Origin: Melghirimyces profundicolus
GTDB taxonomy: Bacteria > Bacillota > Bacilli > Thermoactinomycetales > DSM-45169
Reading direction: 5' to 3'
Assembly: GCF_003054245.1 (NCBI RefSeq)
Contig: NZ_QBKR01000015.1
Location: forward strand, 33,124-97,123
DNA length: 64,000 nt
Made by a program: the position numbers and the translations under genes. Position 1 is the stretch's first letter. Each line of letters opens with the position of its first letter. The notes beneath the pieces are model-generated. The model ran no database searches and was not told the origin of the DNA. It worked only from the letters and a program-made list of their open reading frames with translations. Below, piece by piece: positions 42,011-51,517 of this stretch.

Positions 42011-43771
42011 TTGGTTAAGCAGCTTTCGTGGAAAGTGGGCGGACAGCAGGGGGAAGGGATCGACAGCACAGGGGAGATCTTCTCCACTGCGTTGAACCGT
42101 CTGGGGTATCATCTTTACGGTTATCGTCACTTTTCTTCCCGCATCAAAGGAGGGCACTCCAACACAAAAATCCGGATCAGCATCCGCCCGATCCGTGCGG
42201 TGTCCGATGACCTGGACGTTCTGGTCGCTTTCGATCAGGAAACGATCGACCTGAACGCTCATGAGCTCCATTCCGGGGGCGTGATTCTGGCGGATGCCAA
42301 GTTCAAACCGAACCTCCCCGAGGGGGTGACGGCACGCCTGTTTTCCGTTCCCTTCACCAAGATCGCCCAAGGGGTGGGTCTGGCCCAGATGAAGAATATG
42401 GTGGCCGTCGGCGCTTCCAGCGCGATCTTGGGTTTGCCCCTTCAGTCCTTTCAGGGGGTCATTGAAGAAAAATTCGCCCGTAAAGGCCAGCAAGTGGTGG
42501 ATAAAAACATGCAGGCGATCCAGGAGGGGGCCGATTACATCCACGCGGAGACCGGCGGCCCGCTGGAAGGATTGCAGCTGGAACCCTCCGACGGAAAAAA
42601 GCGGCTTTACATGATCGGAAACGATGCGATCGCCCTCGGGGCCATCGCTGCGGGCGCCCGTTTGATGGCGGCTTACCCGATCACGCCTTCGTCGGAAATT
42701 ATGGAATACTTGATTAAACGTCTCTCTTCCTTTGGAGGAACCGTGGTCCAAACGGAAGATGAGATCGCGGCGATCTCCATGGTGCTGGGGGCCAATTATG
42801 GCGGCGTTCGTGCCTTGACGGCCTCCGCGGGTCCGGGGCTGTCACTGATGACGGAAGCGATCGGCCTTTCGGGGATGACTGAAACCCCCGCCGTCATTGT
42901 GGACACCCAGCGCGGGGGGCCCAGCACGGGGCTGCCCACCAAGCAGGAACAGAGCGATCTGAACGCCATGGTATACAGCACCCACGGCGAGATACCCAAG
43001 ATCGTCATCGCCCCGAGTACGGCGGAAGAGTGTTTTTATGACACCATTCAGGCCTTCAATTTGGCTGATAAATATCAATGTCCGGTGATCATTCTCTCCG
43101 ATCTGGCTCTCTCCCTCGGCAAACAGACGGTGGAGCCCCTCGATTACGACCGGATCGAGATCGACCGCGGAAAACTGATCACTGATTCCGAAGGGTTGAA
43201 AGAGCTGGAAAACTCGGAGCTGTTCAAGCGCTACGAACGGACGGAGGACGGAATTTCCCCCCGGGTTCAGCCGGGGGTCAAAAACGGCCTTCACCACGTC
43301 ACCGGCGTGGAACATGATGAAACCGGCCGTCCGTCGGAAAATGCCGTTAACCGCAAAAAGATGGTGGAGAAACGGCTGCGTAAGCTGGCACAGGGGATCG
43401 ATTTCAAAGATCCGATCTACCTGGATGACAGGCACGAGGAGCCGGACCTGCTGATTGTGGGGATCAACTCCACCCGGGGCGTGATTCAAGAGGGATTGGA
43501 GCGGTTGGAGAAAGAGGGGATGAAGGTGAACCATCTGCACCTCCGGCAGCTGCTCCCCTTCCCGACGGAAGCTGTCCGGCCCCATGTGGAAAAAGCGAGC
43601 AAAGTGATCGTGGTGGAAAACAACGCCACCGGCCAACTGACGGATATGATAAAGCTTCATGTGGGCATGGGAGAGAAGATTTTCCACGTCGGCAAATACG
43701 ACGGGAACCCCTTCCTTCCTTCGGAAGTTTACAATCAATGTAAGGAGCTGTTGGTCCATGGCCACGTTTAA
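42011..43771 (+). CDS. korA: 2-oxoacid:ferredoxin oxidoreductase, alpha subunit (fused gamma-alpha)
   Basis: About 586 residues. The N-terminal gamma domain (QLSWKVGGQQGEGIDSTGEI, YRHFSSRIKGGHS) is fused to the alpha domain (AAYPITPSSEIMEYL, QTEDEIAAISMVLGANYGG, TASAGPGLSLMTEA), the two-subunit KorAB layout. The enzyme oxidatively decarboxylates 2-oxoglutarate or related 2-oxoacids to the acyl-CoA and reduces ferredoxin. TTG 42011 is preferred because AAGGAG at 41996-42001 is nine bases upstream and the N-terminus then matches relatives; ATG 42002 directly abuts that site. It overlaps korB by 14 bases. Confidence 0.92.
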   Translation: MVKQLSWKVGGQQGEGIDSTGEIFSTALNRLGYHLYGYRHFSSRIKGGHSNTKIRISIRPIRAVSDDLDVLVAFDQETIDLNAHELHSGGVILADAKFKPNLPEGVTARLFSVPFTKIAQGVGLAQMKNMVAVGASSAILGLPLQSFQGVIEEKFARKGQQVVDKNMQAIQEGADYIHAETGGPLEGLQLEPSDGKKRLYMIGNDAIALGAIAAGARLMAAYPITPSSEIMEYLIKRLSSFGGTVVQTEDEIAAISMVLGANYGGVRALTASAGPGLSLMTEAIGLSGMTETPAVIVDTQRGGPSTGLPTKQEQSDLNAMVYSTHGEIPKIVIAPSTAEECFYDTIQAFNLADKYQCPVIILSDLALSLGKQTVEPLDYDRIEIDRGKLITDSEGLKELENSELFKRYERTEDGISPRVQPGVKNGLHHVTGVEHDETGRPSENAVNRKKMVEKRLRKLAQGIDFKDPIYLDDRHEEPDLLIVGINSTRGVIQEGLERLEKEGMKVNHLHLRQLLPFPTEAVRPHVEKASKVIVVENNATGQLTDMIKLHVGMGEKIFHVGKYDGNPFLPSEVYNQCKELLVHGHV

Positions 43772-44624
43772 AGAGTTCCGAAACAAAGTGAAGCCCAACT
43801 GGTGTCCAGGGTGCGGAGACTTTTCCGTTCTGGCGGCGATGCAGCGGGCATTTGCCAATCAGGGTCTGGAACCGGAAGATGTGGTCCTGGTGTCCGGGAT
43901 CGGCTGCTCCGGCCGGATTTCCGGTTACTTGAACTCATACGGCTTCCACGGGATTCACGGACGCGCCCTGCCCATCGCCCAGGGGCTGAAGCTGGCGAAC
44001 CGGGACCTGACTGTGGTGGCTGCCGGAGGGGACGGGGACGGCTTTGCCATTGGAATGAGCCATACGATTCATGCCATCCGGCGGAATGTGGATCTCACGT
44101 ACATCGTGATGGATAACCAGGTTTACGGGCTGACCAAAGGGCAAACCTCCCCGCGGAGTGAAATGGGCTTCAAGACCAAGAGCACGCCGAAAGGATCCAT
44201 TGAGTCCTCCATCGCCCCCCTTGAGATGGCGTTGACCGCCGGCGCCGGGTTTGTGGCCCAAGGGTTTTCCAGTGACTTAAAACAGTTGACCCGGTTGATC
44301 GAAGCGGGGCTCACGCACAAAGGATTCTCTCTGATCAACGTTTTCAGCCCCTGCGTGACGTACAACAAAATCAACACCTACGACTGGTTTAAGGAAAATC
44401 TGGTGAACCTGGATAAAGAGGAAGGTTACAACCCCTCCAACCGGATGATGGCCATGCAAAAGCTGATGGAATCGGACGGATTGGTGACCGGCCTGATCTA
44501 TCAAAACAAGGAACGGAAAAGTTATGAAGAGCTGATTCCGGGCTTCGATGAAACACCGCTTGCCAAGCAGGACCTCCGTTTGGACCGAAGCGCCTTCGAG
44601 GAATTGGTGGCGGAATTCGCTTAA
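43758..44624 (+). CDS. korB: 2-oxoacid:ferredoxin oxidoreductase, beta subunit
   Basis: 288 residues, the thiamine-diphosphate and Fe-S subunit. WCPGCGDF and GIGCSGR supply cluster cysteines, and AAGGDGDGFAIG with MDNQVYGLTKGQTSP forms the ThDP/Mg site. A further cysteine lies in INVFSPCVTYNK. TAAGGAG at 43741-43747 is ten bases before ATG 43758, within the korA end. The pair should form a heterotetramer. The ferredoxin partner is not in this window. Confidence 0.95.
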   Translation: MATFKEFRNKVKPNWCPGCGDFSVLAAMQRAFANQGLEPEDVVLVSGIGCSGRISGYLNSYGFHGIHGRALPIAQGLKLANRDLTVVAAGGDGDGFAIGMSHTIHAIRRNVDLTYIVMDNQVYGLTKGQTSPRSEMGFKTKSTPKGSIESSIAPLEMALTAGAGFVAQGFSSDLKQLTRLIEAGLTHKGFSLINVFSPCVTYNKINTYDWFKENLVNLDKEEGYNPSNRMMAMQKLMESDGLVTGLIYQNKERKSYEELIPGFDETPLAKQDLRLDRSAFEELVAEFA

Positions 44625-44634
44625 ACCGAAAGGG

Positions 44635-44665
44635 GGCCGCTTTCCAATCTGGAAAGTGGCCTTTT
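44635..44665 (+). terminator. Terminator after korB
   Basis: GGCCGCTTTCC / GGAAAGTGGCC (one G-U), five-base loop, then TTTT. Confidence 0.8.
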
Positions 44666-44689
44666 ACTCTGAGAGAAGGAGAGCAACCG

Positions 44690-45427
44690 ATGAAATGGAC
44701 GGTGTTGGGTTGTCAAAGTCCCTATCCCGCCCCCGGCGGCGGCACGCCGGGTTATCTCTTGGAGACGGGGGGAGAAAAAATTCTGGTGGACTGCGGCAGC
44801 GGGGTACTTTCCCGTTTGGGCCGGTATTTTCCTCCCCACCAGCTGGACGCGGTGTTACTGTCCCACCTGCACGCCGATCACATCGTCGATCTGTTTGTAC
44901 TCCAATATGCGGTTTGGACCGCGATCCGGCTGGGAAAAAGAAAGAGCCCCCTGACGGTGTACGCTCCCTCCCAGCCGGCGGGCTGGGCGGACAAAATTGC
45001 TTATCGCCGAGCCGTCACCCACCAGCCCATCCGGGAAGGGGAATCGGTTGCTTTCGGCGGGTGCACTGTCACCTTTCACCGAACGGAACACGCGATTCCC
45101 TGTTACGCCATGGAAATCCGCGCGGGGGAGCGGGTGATTCTGTACGGGGCGGATGCCGGCCCTTCCACGGGGTGGGAGTCCATGTGCCGGAATCCCGACT
45201 TGTTTGTATGTGAAGGTTCCTACCTTCACCGGGACACCCCGGAGCGCCCCGTCGGCCATCACTCCGTCTTTCAGGCAGCAGAGGCGGCGAGGCGGATCGG
45301 TGCCAAGCGGCTCCTCATCACGCACCTTTATCCGGAATATGATTTCCCCTCCCTTCTTCAAGAAGCGGAGAGCGCTTATAACGGGGAACTGTCCTTGGCG
45401 GAGCCCGGATGGACGCTCTCGCTGTGA
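44690..45427 (+). CDS. MBL-fold metallohydrolase, YhfI/RNase Z-like
   Basis: 245 residues starting with KWTVLGCQSPYPAPGGGTPG and LVDCGSGVLSRLG, with the metal motif LLSHLHADHIVD (HxHxDH), ERVILYGADAGP and CEGSYLH, and a terminal ITHLYPEYD. This is the RNase Z-like subfamily that includes B. subtilis YhfI; the substrate is unknown. AGAAGGAG lies upstream of ATG 44690. It follows the korB terminator and precedes two unknown paralogues. Confidence 0.88.
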   Translation: MKWTVLGCQSPYPAPGGGTPGYLLETGGEKILVDCGSGVLSRLGRYFPPHQLDAVLLSHLHADHIVDLFVLQYAVWTAIRLGKRKSPLTVYAPSQPAGWADKIAYRRAVTHQPIREGESVAFGGCTVTFHRTEHAIPCYAMEIRAGERVILYGADAGPSTGWESMCRNPDLFVCEGSYLHRDTPERPVGHHSVFQAAEAARRIGAKRLLITHLYPEYDFPSLLQEAESAYNGELSLAEPGWTLSL

Positions 45428-45443
45428 CGGTCGATCCACTCCG

Positions 45444-45452
45444 TGATATACT
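45444..45452 (+). promoter_or_regulatory. Extended -10 promoter of the unknown gene at 45491
   Basis: TG-A-TATACT lies about 40 bases before the start codon. The -35 is unclear. Confidence 0.5.
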
Positions 45453-45490
45453 GTATCATGGAACGACGCTGGCAGGAGGAGAGGGGGATC

Positions 45491-46183
45491 ATGCAATTGC
45501 TCCGCCTGTTTGAAGATGAAGAGAAAAGAAAAATGATGATGGATAAGACCAAACGGATGTTGGAAAAAGGAATGACCAAAGGAAAGATCAGCCTGGAAAA
45601 AGGGTTCGAAAAGAGCAAGGAGGGGATCCGGAAAGCGTGGAAAGGGTATCGGGAGGAACGGGCCCGCCGCGAAAGGGAACGAGCGTATGAGGAAGAATAT
45701 GAAGCCGAATTCCGTTACCGCGACGGCGACTTCCATTTCCGCATGCCCCTCTCCGCCGAAGAGGCGCGCCTTTATGAACGGGCGAAGAAAAAGCTGAATG
45801 AAGTGAAGCGATTTCATTCCGATCCCCGTGTTCATCAGCAGTGGGAATCCAAAAAATATCTGTCTCTCCACGATTATTTCACGGAGCGGATCCGGCATTA
45901 CTGCGAACTTCGCCATCAGGATCCGGTGGCACTCCATTTGACCATCCGTTATTGCGAGCGTCAAATTGAATATGCCCCCGTTGCCATCAGGGCGTACCGC
46001 TTGGATCCCTATCGCTGCGAACTGCCCCAACACCCCGGTTTTGAGATGCTGACCTCCCTCAACGAGGAGAATGGGGAATGGGAGGAGGCGCTTCGCCTCG
46101 CCCGGGAGGCAAGGGACCAGGGGTGGGACGGCGATTGGGATTTGCGGGTCCGTCAACTGGAGGAACGGGTCATCCGCCCGTAA
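45491..46183 (+). CDS. Unknown protein with TPR-like C-terminus, convergent paralogue A
   Basis: A 230-residue protein I do not recognise. Residues about 1-75 are very basic, helical and Met/Lys/Glu-rich; then DGDFHFRMPLSAEEARLYER, a middle helical block with YFTERIRHYCELRHQDPVAL, and a tail YCERQIEYAPVAIRAYRLDP, then EEALRLAREARDQGWDGDWD, resembling degenerate TPR helices. The gene at 46219-46869, facing it, encodes a protein alignable over the last 150 residues. GAGGAGAGGGGG precedes ATG 45491. No signal peptide or membrane helix. Confidence 0.8.
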   Translation: MQLLRLFEDEEKRKMMMDKTKRMLEKGMTKGKISLEKGFEKSKEGIRKAWKGYREERARRERERAYEEEYEAEFRYRDGDFHFRMPLSAEEARLYERAKKKLNEVKRFHSDPRVHQQWESKKYLSLHDYFTERIRHYCELRHQDPVALHLTIRYCERQIEYAPVAIRAYRLDPYRCELPQHPGFEMLTSLNEENGEWEEALRLAREARDQGWDGDWDLRVRQLEERVIRP

Positions 46184-46217
46184 AAAAGCAGCCGCATCGG
46201 TGTGCGGCTGCTTTTTT
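46183..46217. terminator. Bidirectional terminator between the convergent paralogues
   Basis: GCAGCCGCA / TGCGGCTGC, flanked by A6 on the left and T6 on the right, serves both strands. Confidence 0.92.
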
Positions 46218-46218
46218 G

Positions 46219-46869
46219 TCATGTTCCGGAACGTTTTTTTTTGTACCGCTCGATCCGGGCTTCCCAATCCCCTTTCCACCCCTGGTTCAGAGCTTCTTCG
46301 CAGAGGCGGATCGCTTCATCATATTGACCTTCCTTATCCCGGATAATGGCCAGTTGCCTGTAACCGTAATGGTGGGGAAGTTCTTTGGTCAAGGGATCCA
46401 TTCGGTGGGCACGGATCGCCATCGGAGCGTATTGAATCTGTTTTTGGCAGTAGTAAATGGCCTTTTTGAGGGATTCCGGGTCTTCGTTGCGTCTTTTGTA
46501 GTGAAACTGGGCGCGATCCTTGTAAAAAATCTGCAGGCTCCAGTACTGCTTGGCCTTGAAGTGTGCCAACTGATTTTTCTCCCAGGCGTTGGCACCTTCC
46601 CCGAAGCGTTCTTTCATTTCAGCATATCGTTTCCGGGCTTCCTCAAGCACTTCACGTTCTTCTTTCTCCAGCGGCATCGAAAACCGGAAATCTCCCTCCT
46701 CGTACAGGAGGATATTCTCCGGTGCGGCTGGGGAGATCGTCCTTTGGGCGGCAGGAATGGGCCCGTTCGGCTGTTTAGGTACGGGAGGTTCCTTCCGGTC
46801 GGATCGTGCCCCGTCCGGAGCGGAGGGCTTCAACAGCTCCCTGGCCTTGGTCAGCAATTTTCCGATCAA
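46219..46869 (-). CDS. Unknown protein with TPR-like C-terminus, convergent paralogue B
   Basis: A 216-residue protein alignable with the product of 45491-46183: GDFRFSMPLEKEEREVLEEA against GDFHFRMPLSAEEARLYERA, IQYAPMAIRAHRMDPLTKEL against IEYAPVAIRAYRLDPYRCEL, and LNQGWKGDWEARIE against RDQGWDGDWDLRVR. The N-terminal 80 residues differ and are Pro/Arg-rich. TTG at 46869 is preferred: AAAGGAGG lies eight bases upstream on the minus strand and a consensus promoter lies about 50 bases before it. An upstream ATG would fall almost at the transcript start. Function unknown. Confidence 0.78.
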   Translation of the reverse strand: MIGKLLTKARELLKPSAPDGARSDRKEPPVPKQPNGPIPAAQRTISPAAPENILLYEEGDFRFSMPLEKEEREVLEEARKRYAEMKERFGEGANAWEKNQLAHFKAKQYWSLQIFYKDRAQFHYKRRNEDPESLKKAIYYCQKQIQYAPMAIRAHRMDPLTKELPHHYGYRQLAIIRDKEGQYDEAIRLCEEALNQGWKGDWEARIERYKKKRSGT

Positions 46870-46921
46870 TCCACCGACCTCCTTTGGAAGACAAAAAATC
46901 GACATGTATGAATCTATCGAA

Positions 46922-46950
46922 ATGGTATCCTTCAACCTCCTTTCTGTCAA
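46922..46950 (-). promoter_or_regulatory. Consensus SigA promoter of paralogue B
   Basis: On the minus strand TTGACA (46950-46945) and TACCAT (46927-46922) with a 17-base spacer. Confidence 0.75.
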
Positions 46951-47024
46951 TTGAATGCGGAGCCCGGTCCCAAATTTTCTGTAGATGTCCGTATGTATCG
47001 TACATTTCATGAATCGTTGGGAAA

Positions 47025-47033
47025 TGATATAAT
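47025..47033 (+). promoter_or_regulatory. Extended -10 promoter of tdh-kbl
   Basis: TG-A-TATAAT, a perfect -10, lies 50 bases before the tdh start; the -35 (TTTCAT) is weak. Confidence 0.65.
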
Positions 47034-47082
47034 GGCTTGGAACTTATGTTGAATCGATTGTCGAAGGAAAGGGGTGTCCGCC

Positions 47083-48123
47083 ATGGGTGGAACAATGCGC
47101 GCTCTGGTGAAACACCATGCCGGATTCGGCGCCGAACTGCGGGAAGTGCCCATTCCCGAAATCGGCCCCGATGAAGTGTTGGTCAAAGTGAAGGCAACGA
47201 CGATCTGCGGGACGGATGTCCATATATACGGTTGGGACGAGTGGGCTGTCGGCCGGGTGAAACCTCCCTTGGTGTTCGGCCATGAGTTTTCCGGAGAGGT
47301 GGTTCAAGTGGGAGAGCGGGTCAAACATCTCGCCATCGGTGATCATGTGTCCGCCGAGACCCACATCGTGTGCGGCCGTTGCCTCCAGTGCCGAAGGGGA
47401 GAAGCCCATGTCTGCGCCCACACTCAAATCATCGGCGTGGATCGGAACGGTTGTTTTGCGGAATACGCGGCGATGCCTGCTGACAACCTGTGGAAGAACA
47501 AAAAGGATCTGCCGCCGGAGGTGGCATCGAGCATGGAACCGATGGGAAATGCGGTCCATACCGCCCTGTCCGGTCCGATCGCCGGGCGATCGGTGGCGGT
47601 GATCGGCTGCGGACCGATCGGGGTGATGGCCGTGGCAGTGGCCAAGGCTGCGGGTGCCTCCCAGGTGATCGCCCTGGACATCAATGAATACCGGCTGAAC
47701 TTGGCCGGCAAGATGGGGGCGGATCACCGGATCCACTCCAAGGAGCAGGATCCTGTGAAGGAGACGGCGAAGTTGACGGATGGCCAGGGAGTGGATGTGG
47801 TTTTGGAAATGTCAGGGAATCCGGTCGCCATCCGGCAAGGTTTCTCCATGCTGACCTACGGCGGTCGAATGTCGATGCTGGGTCTCCCCACTCGGACCGT
47901 GGAGCTGGATGTGAGTCAGGACATTGTTTTCAAAGGGATTCAAATTCACGGGATCGTGGGACGCCGCATGTATGAGACCTGGCAGCAGACCGCCGGTTTT
48001 CTGGAGTCGGGCCAGGTGGATCTGACTCCGATGATCACGCACCGGTTTGCCCTGGAAGACTATGAACAAGCCTTTGAACAGATGATGAGCGGTAACTCCG
48101 GCAAAGTGGTACTCTATCCCTGA
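47083..48123 (+). CDS. tdh: L-threonine 3-dehydrogenase
   Basis: A zinc- and NAD-dependent medium-chain dehydrogenase that oxidises threonine to 2-amino-3-oxobutyrate. The catalytic zinc cysteine is in [15 protein letters not shown] (about C42), GHEFSGEV follows, structural-zinc cysteines are in [15 protein letters not shown], and the Rossmann loop is [12 protein letters not shown]. Length is 346 residues. AAGGAAAGGGG lies eight bases before ATG 47083. kbl follows 25 bases downstream and uses the product, so the pair forms the threonine-to-glycine route, as in B. subtilis. Confidence 0.96.
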   Translation: MGGTMRALVKHHAGFGAELREVPIPEIGPDEVLVKVKATTICGTDVHIYGWDEWAVGRVKPPLVFGHEFSGEVVQVGERVKHLAIGDHVSAETHIVCGRCLQCRRGEAHVCAHTQIIGVDRNGCFAEYAAMPADNLWKNKKDLPPEVASSMEPMGNAVHTALSGPIAGRSVAVIGCGPIGVMAVAVAKAAGASQVIALDINEYRLNLAGKMGADHRIHSKEQDPVKETAKLTDGQGVDVVLEMSGNPVAIRQGFSMLTYGGRMSMLGLPTRTVELDVSQDIVFKGIQIHGIVGRRMYETWQQTAGFLESGQVDLTPMITHRFALEDYEQAFEQMMSGNSGKVVLYP

Positions 48124-48148
48124 TGATCTGATACCGGGAGGGAAACGA

Positions 48149-49324
48149 ATGAAAGGATTTGAATATCTGCATGAGGAAATCCGCGAATGGAAGGAGCAGG
48201 GGACCTACCGACCGCTGACGGAACTGGAATCCGAACAGGGGTCCAGAGTGAAGATCGGGGGACGGGAAGTGATCCAGCTTTCCTCCAACAACTATCTGGG
48301 TCTCACCACTCATCCCCGTCTGAAACAGGCCGCACGGGAAGCGGTGGAGAAGTACGGCGCCGGCACCGGTTCGGTCCGCACGATCGCCGGGACCTTTTCC
48401 ATGCATGAGCAGTTTGAAAAGAAACTGGCGGATTTTAAACACACCGAGGCGGCTTTGGTCTTCCAATCCGGTTTTACTGCCAATGTCGGGGTGTTGTCTT
48501 CCATCCTGACGGAGCAGGACGTGGTGATCAGCGATGCCTTGAACCATGCCAGCATCATCGACGGCATCCGCTTGACGAAAGCGGGCCGGCGCATATACAA
48601 ACACGCGGATATGGCAGATTTGGAAAAAGCGCTGAAAGAAACGGAAGGAGCCCGAACCCGACTGGTGGTGACTGACGGTGTGTTCAGCATGGACGGGGAT
48701 GTGGCGCCGCTGCCGGACATCGTGGAGCTGTGTGAAAAGCACGGGGCCCTGGTGATGGTGGACGATGCCCATGCCAGCGGAGTGATGGGCAGAAACGGCC
48801 GGGGAACGGTCGACCATTTCGATCTTCACGGTCGGGTTCATATTCAGGTGGGGACCCTCTCCAAAGCCATCGGGGTATTGGGAGGATACGTGGCGGGCCC
48901 CGCCGTTCTCAGGGATTACCTGATCCACCGCGCCCGCCCCTTCTTATTCAGCACCTCCCATCCGCCCGCCGTCACGGCTGCCTGTTCGGAGGCGATCGAT
49001 GTTCTTCTGGAAGAGCCGGAGTGGGTGGACCGGCTGTGGGAGAACACCCGGATGTTCAAGGAAGGATTGACCCAGCTCGGTTTTGACACCGGTAAGAGTG
49101 AAACTCCGATCACGCCGGTGATGGTCGGAAGTGACGCCCTGGCGCACAAGTTCTCCGACTCGCTGCTGGAAGAGGGGGTTTACGCCCAAGGGATCGTTTA
49201 CCCGACGGTTCCGAAAGGAAAGGCCCGCGTCCGCACGATCGTGACTGCCGGACATTCCAAAGAGGACCTCGAGCAAGCCCTCGAAGCCTTCGCGAGATCC
49301 GGTCAAAAACTGGGGATCATCTGA
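48149..49324 (+). CDS. kbl: Glycine C-acetyltransferase (2-amino-3-ketobutyrate CoA ligase)
   Basis: A PLP-dependent alpha-oxoamine synthase of 391 residues. [34 protein letters not shown] and the PLP site [10 protein letters not shown] with the Schiff-base lysine in [13 protein letters not shown] are characteristic. It cleaves 2-amino-3-oxobutyrate with CoA to glycine and acetyl-CoA, completing threonine degradation begun by Tdh. GGGAGG precedes ATG 48149. A strong terminator, then repeat R5, follow. Confidence 0.95.
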   Translation: MKGFEYLHEEIREWKEQGTYRPLTELESEQGSRVKIGGREVIQLSSNNYLGLTTHPRLKQAAREAVEKYGAGTGSVRTIAGTFSMHEQFEKKLADFKHTEAALVFQSGFTANVGVLSSILTEQDVVISDALNHASIIDGIRLTKAGRRIYKHADMADLEKALKETEGARTRLVVTDGVFSMDGDVAPLPDIVELCEKHGALVMVDDAHASGVMGRNGRGTVDHFDLHGRVHIQVGTLSKAIGVLGGYVAGPAVLRDYLIHRARPFLFSTSHPPAVTAACSEAIDVLLEEPEWVDRLWENTRMFKEGLTQLGFDTGKSETPITPVMVGSDALAHKFSDSLLEEGVYAQGIVYPTVPKGKARVRTIVTAGHSKEDLEQALEAFARSGQKLGII

Positions 49325-49338
49325 CGGACCCGAGTGGG

Positions 49339-49366
49339 AAAACAGCCGGTCGAACCGGCTGTTTTT
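49339..49366 (+). terminator. Terminator after kbl
   Basis: AACAGCCGGT / ACCGGCTGTT with a three-base loop, A4 before and T5 after. Confidence 0.92.
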
Positions 49367-49411
49367 ATATGAAGAGAACAAATAAAAATAAACCCGTTTG
49401 CAAAACAAACC

Positions 49412-49897
49412 TTAGAAGCGTTGTGAAAAAGTGAGCGGCAGCATTTACCCAACGCCGCTCCGGCTGCACTCACAGAGCACAAGTCTCGCCTGGATCGCTT
49501 CACTCCCGGTCTCGCTATGCACTCACAGAGCACAAGTCTCGCCTGGATCGCTTCACTCCCGGTCTCGCTATGCACTCACAGAGCACAAGTCTCGCCTGGA
49601 TCGCTTCACTCCCGGTCTCGCTATGCACTCACAGAGCACAAGTCTCGCCTGGATCGCTTCACTCCCGGTCTCGCTATGCACTCACAGAGCACAAGTCTCG
49701 CCTGGATCGCTTCACTCCCGGTCTCGCTATGCATACACAGAGCACAAGTCTCGCCTGGATCGCTCCACTCCCGGTCTCGCTATGCTGTCCTGCAGAGATG
49801 GTTGCACCGTCCGCTCCGCTGGGCAGGACAGCAAAGTCGCTATTTTGGGTAAACGCTTCCCCTTTTCTCAAAACAAACATTCAATCAAACCGCTTCC
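49412..49897 (-). repeat. BOX-like dispersed repeat, locus R5 (6 core units)
   Basis: Inverted orientation. TTAGAAGCGTTGTGAAAAAG opens it; six cores start at 49468, 49521, 49574, 49627, 49680 and 49733, all at exactly 53 bases and nearly identical (ACTCACAGAGCACAAGTCTC, then GCCTGGATCGCTTCACTCCC). The distal module lacks the CAGGGGCAAAA hairpin: GGTTGCACCGTCCGCTCCG runs directly into CTGGGCAGGACAGC. The far end, TCAATCAAACCGCTTCC, is a degraded terminal repeat. Confidence 0.9.
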
Positions 49898-49961
49898 GGA
49901 AACCACTGAAACGAAATCCCGTCACCACAGGGGAATCCACACCGGAAGCGCTTTCCTTTCG

Positions 49962-49990
49962 TTGAAGATACCGTGGATTTCCGATATAAT
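49962..49990 (+). promoter_or_regulatory. SigA promoter of miaB-ricA
   Basis: TTGAAG at 49962-49967 and TATAAT at 49985-49990, spacer 17. Confidence 0.8.
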
Positions 49991-50042
49991 TTATTAAATG
50001 CAAGGAGAACCACTCATACCGTTGGAAAGGTGTTGAGTATAG

Positions 50043-51515
50043 ATGAACGAAGAAATGCGCCGTTATTTCACACCGCCTGACCTGAAAGCGGCAAAAAAAC
50101 GGGGAAAAGAGAAAATCTCCGTTTTGGAATTCGATCCGATTCCGGATGAAATGAAGGAGATCGGAAACGGACGCAAGTATCTGATCAAAACCTACGGCTG
50201 TCAGATGAATGTTCATGACAGTGAAACGATCGCAGGAATATTGGAGCAGATGGGGTACGGACCGGCGGAGTCCGAGGAGGAATCCGATCTGATTCTGATC
50301 AACACCTGCGCCATCCGGGAAAACGCCGAGGACAAAGTATTCGGCGAAATCGGCCGCCTAAAAACGCTGAAGACGGAAAAACCGGAGCTGGTGCTGGGGA
50401 TGTGCGGGTGCATGTCCCAGGAAGAGTCGGTCGTCAATCGGATTCTTCAAAAGCATCAGCATGTGGATCTGATTTTCGGAACCCACAACATCCACCGTTT
50501 GCCGCACCTCCTGAAAGAAGCCCTGATGAGTAAAGAGATGGTGGTGGAAGTCTGGTCCAAGGAAGGGGACATCGTGGAGAACCTTCCCAAGGTGCGGGAA
50601 GACGGTTTGAAGGCTTGGGTGAATATCATGTACGGGTGCGACAAATTCTGCACCTACTGCATTGTTCCCTACACCCGGGGCAAGGAGCGGAGCCGTCGTC
50701 CCGAGGATGTGTTGAACGAGGTTCGACAGCTGGCCCGGAAAGGATACCGGGAAGTCACCCTGCTCGGACAAAACGTCAACGCCTACGGAAAGGATTTCAC
50801 CGACCGAAATTACCGGTTCGGGGACCTGATGGATGATATACGGAAGATCGGTATCCCCCGGGTTCGGTTCACCACCAGCCACCCGCGGGATTTTGACGAT
50901 CATTTGATCGAAGTGCTCGCCAAACGGGGCAACCTGGTGGAGCATATCCATCTTCCGGCCCAATCCGGAAACAACGAAATCCTGAAAATCATGGCCCGGA
51001 AATACACCCGGGAGCGGTTCTTGGAATTGGTGGATAAGATTAAAAAAGCGATTCCTGACGTGGTGTTGACCACGGACATCATCGTCGGGTATCCGGGAGA
51101 GACGGAAGAGCAGTTTGAGGATACCCTTTCCCTGATGAGGGAAGTGGAGTTCGATTCCGCATTCACCTTCATCTATTCCCCCCGGGAAGGCACTCCGGCC
51201 GCCCGGATGAAAGATGACGTTCCCCATGAAGTGAAAAAGGAACGGCTTCATCGCCTGAACCGTCTCCAGGACGAAATCAGCCGGAAGAAAAACGAAGCCT
51301 TGCGCGGTCAGGTGGTTGAGGTACTGGTGGAAGGGGAAAGCAAAAAAGACCCCGACATCCTTTCCGGCCGCACGCGGACCAACAAGGTGGTCAACTTCCG
51401 CGGACCAAAGCACCTGATTGGCGAATTCGCCCACGTCCGGATCACGGAACCCCGCACCTGGACCCTGAACGGTGAATGGGTCGAGGAAGCGGATCTCCGT
51501 CAGGTGGGTGGTTGA
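50043..51515 (+). CDS. miaB: tRNA-2-methylthio-N6-dimethylallyladenosine synthase
   Basis: A radical-SAM methylthiotransferase acting on i6A37 of tRNAs. 490 residues: a Firmicute-type N-terminal extension of about 40 residues, the UPF0004 domain with cluster cysteines in [20 protein letters not shown] and MCGCMSQ, the radical-[11 protein letters not shown] (CxxxCxxC), and a C-terminal TRAM domain ([13 protein letters not shown]). ATG 50043 follows AAAGGTG. miaA, which makes the i6A substrate, is also in this window. ricA starts three bases after the stop. Confidence 0.96.
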   Translation: MNEEMRRYFTPPDLKAAKKRGKEKISVLEFDPIPDEMKEIGNGRKYLIKTYGCQMNVHDSETIAGILEQMGYGPAESEEESDLILINTCAIRENAEDKVFGEIGRLKTLKTEKPELVLGMCGCMSQEESVVNRILQKHQHVDLIFGTHNIHRLPHLLKEALMSKEMVVEVWSKEGDIVENLPKVREDGLKAWVNIMYGCDKFCTYCIVPYTRGKERSRRPEDVLNEVRQLARKGYREVTLLGQNVNAYGKDFTDRNYRFGDLMDDIRKIGIPRVRFTTSHPRDFDDHLIEVLAKRGNLVEHIHLPAQSGNNEILKIMARKYTRERFLELVDKIKKAIPDVVLTTDIIVGYPGETEEQFEDTLSLMREVEFDSAFTFIYSPREGTPAARMKDDVPHEVKKERLHRLNRLQDEISRKKNEALRGQVVEVLVEGESKKDPDILSGRTRTNKVVNFRGPKHLIGEFAHVRITEPRTWTLNGEWVEEADLRQVGG

Positions 51516-51517
51516 GG

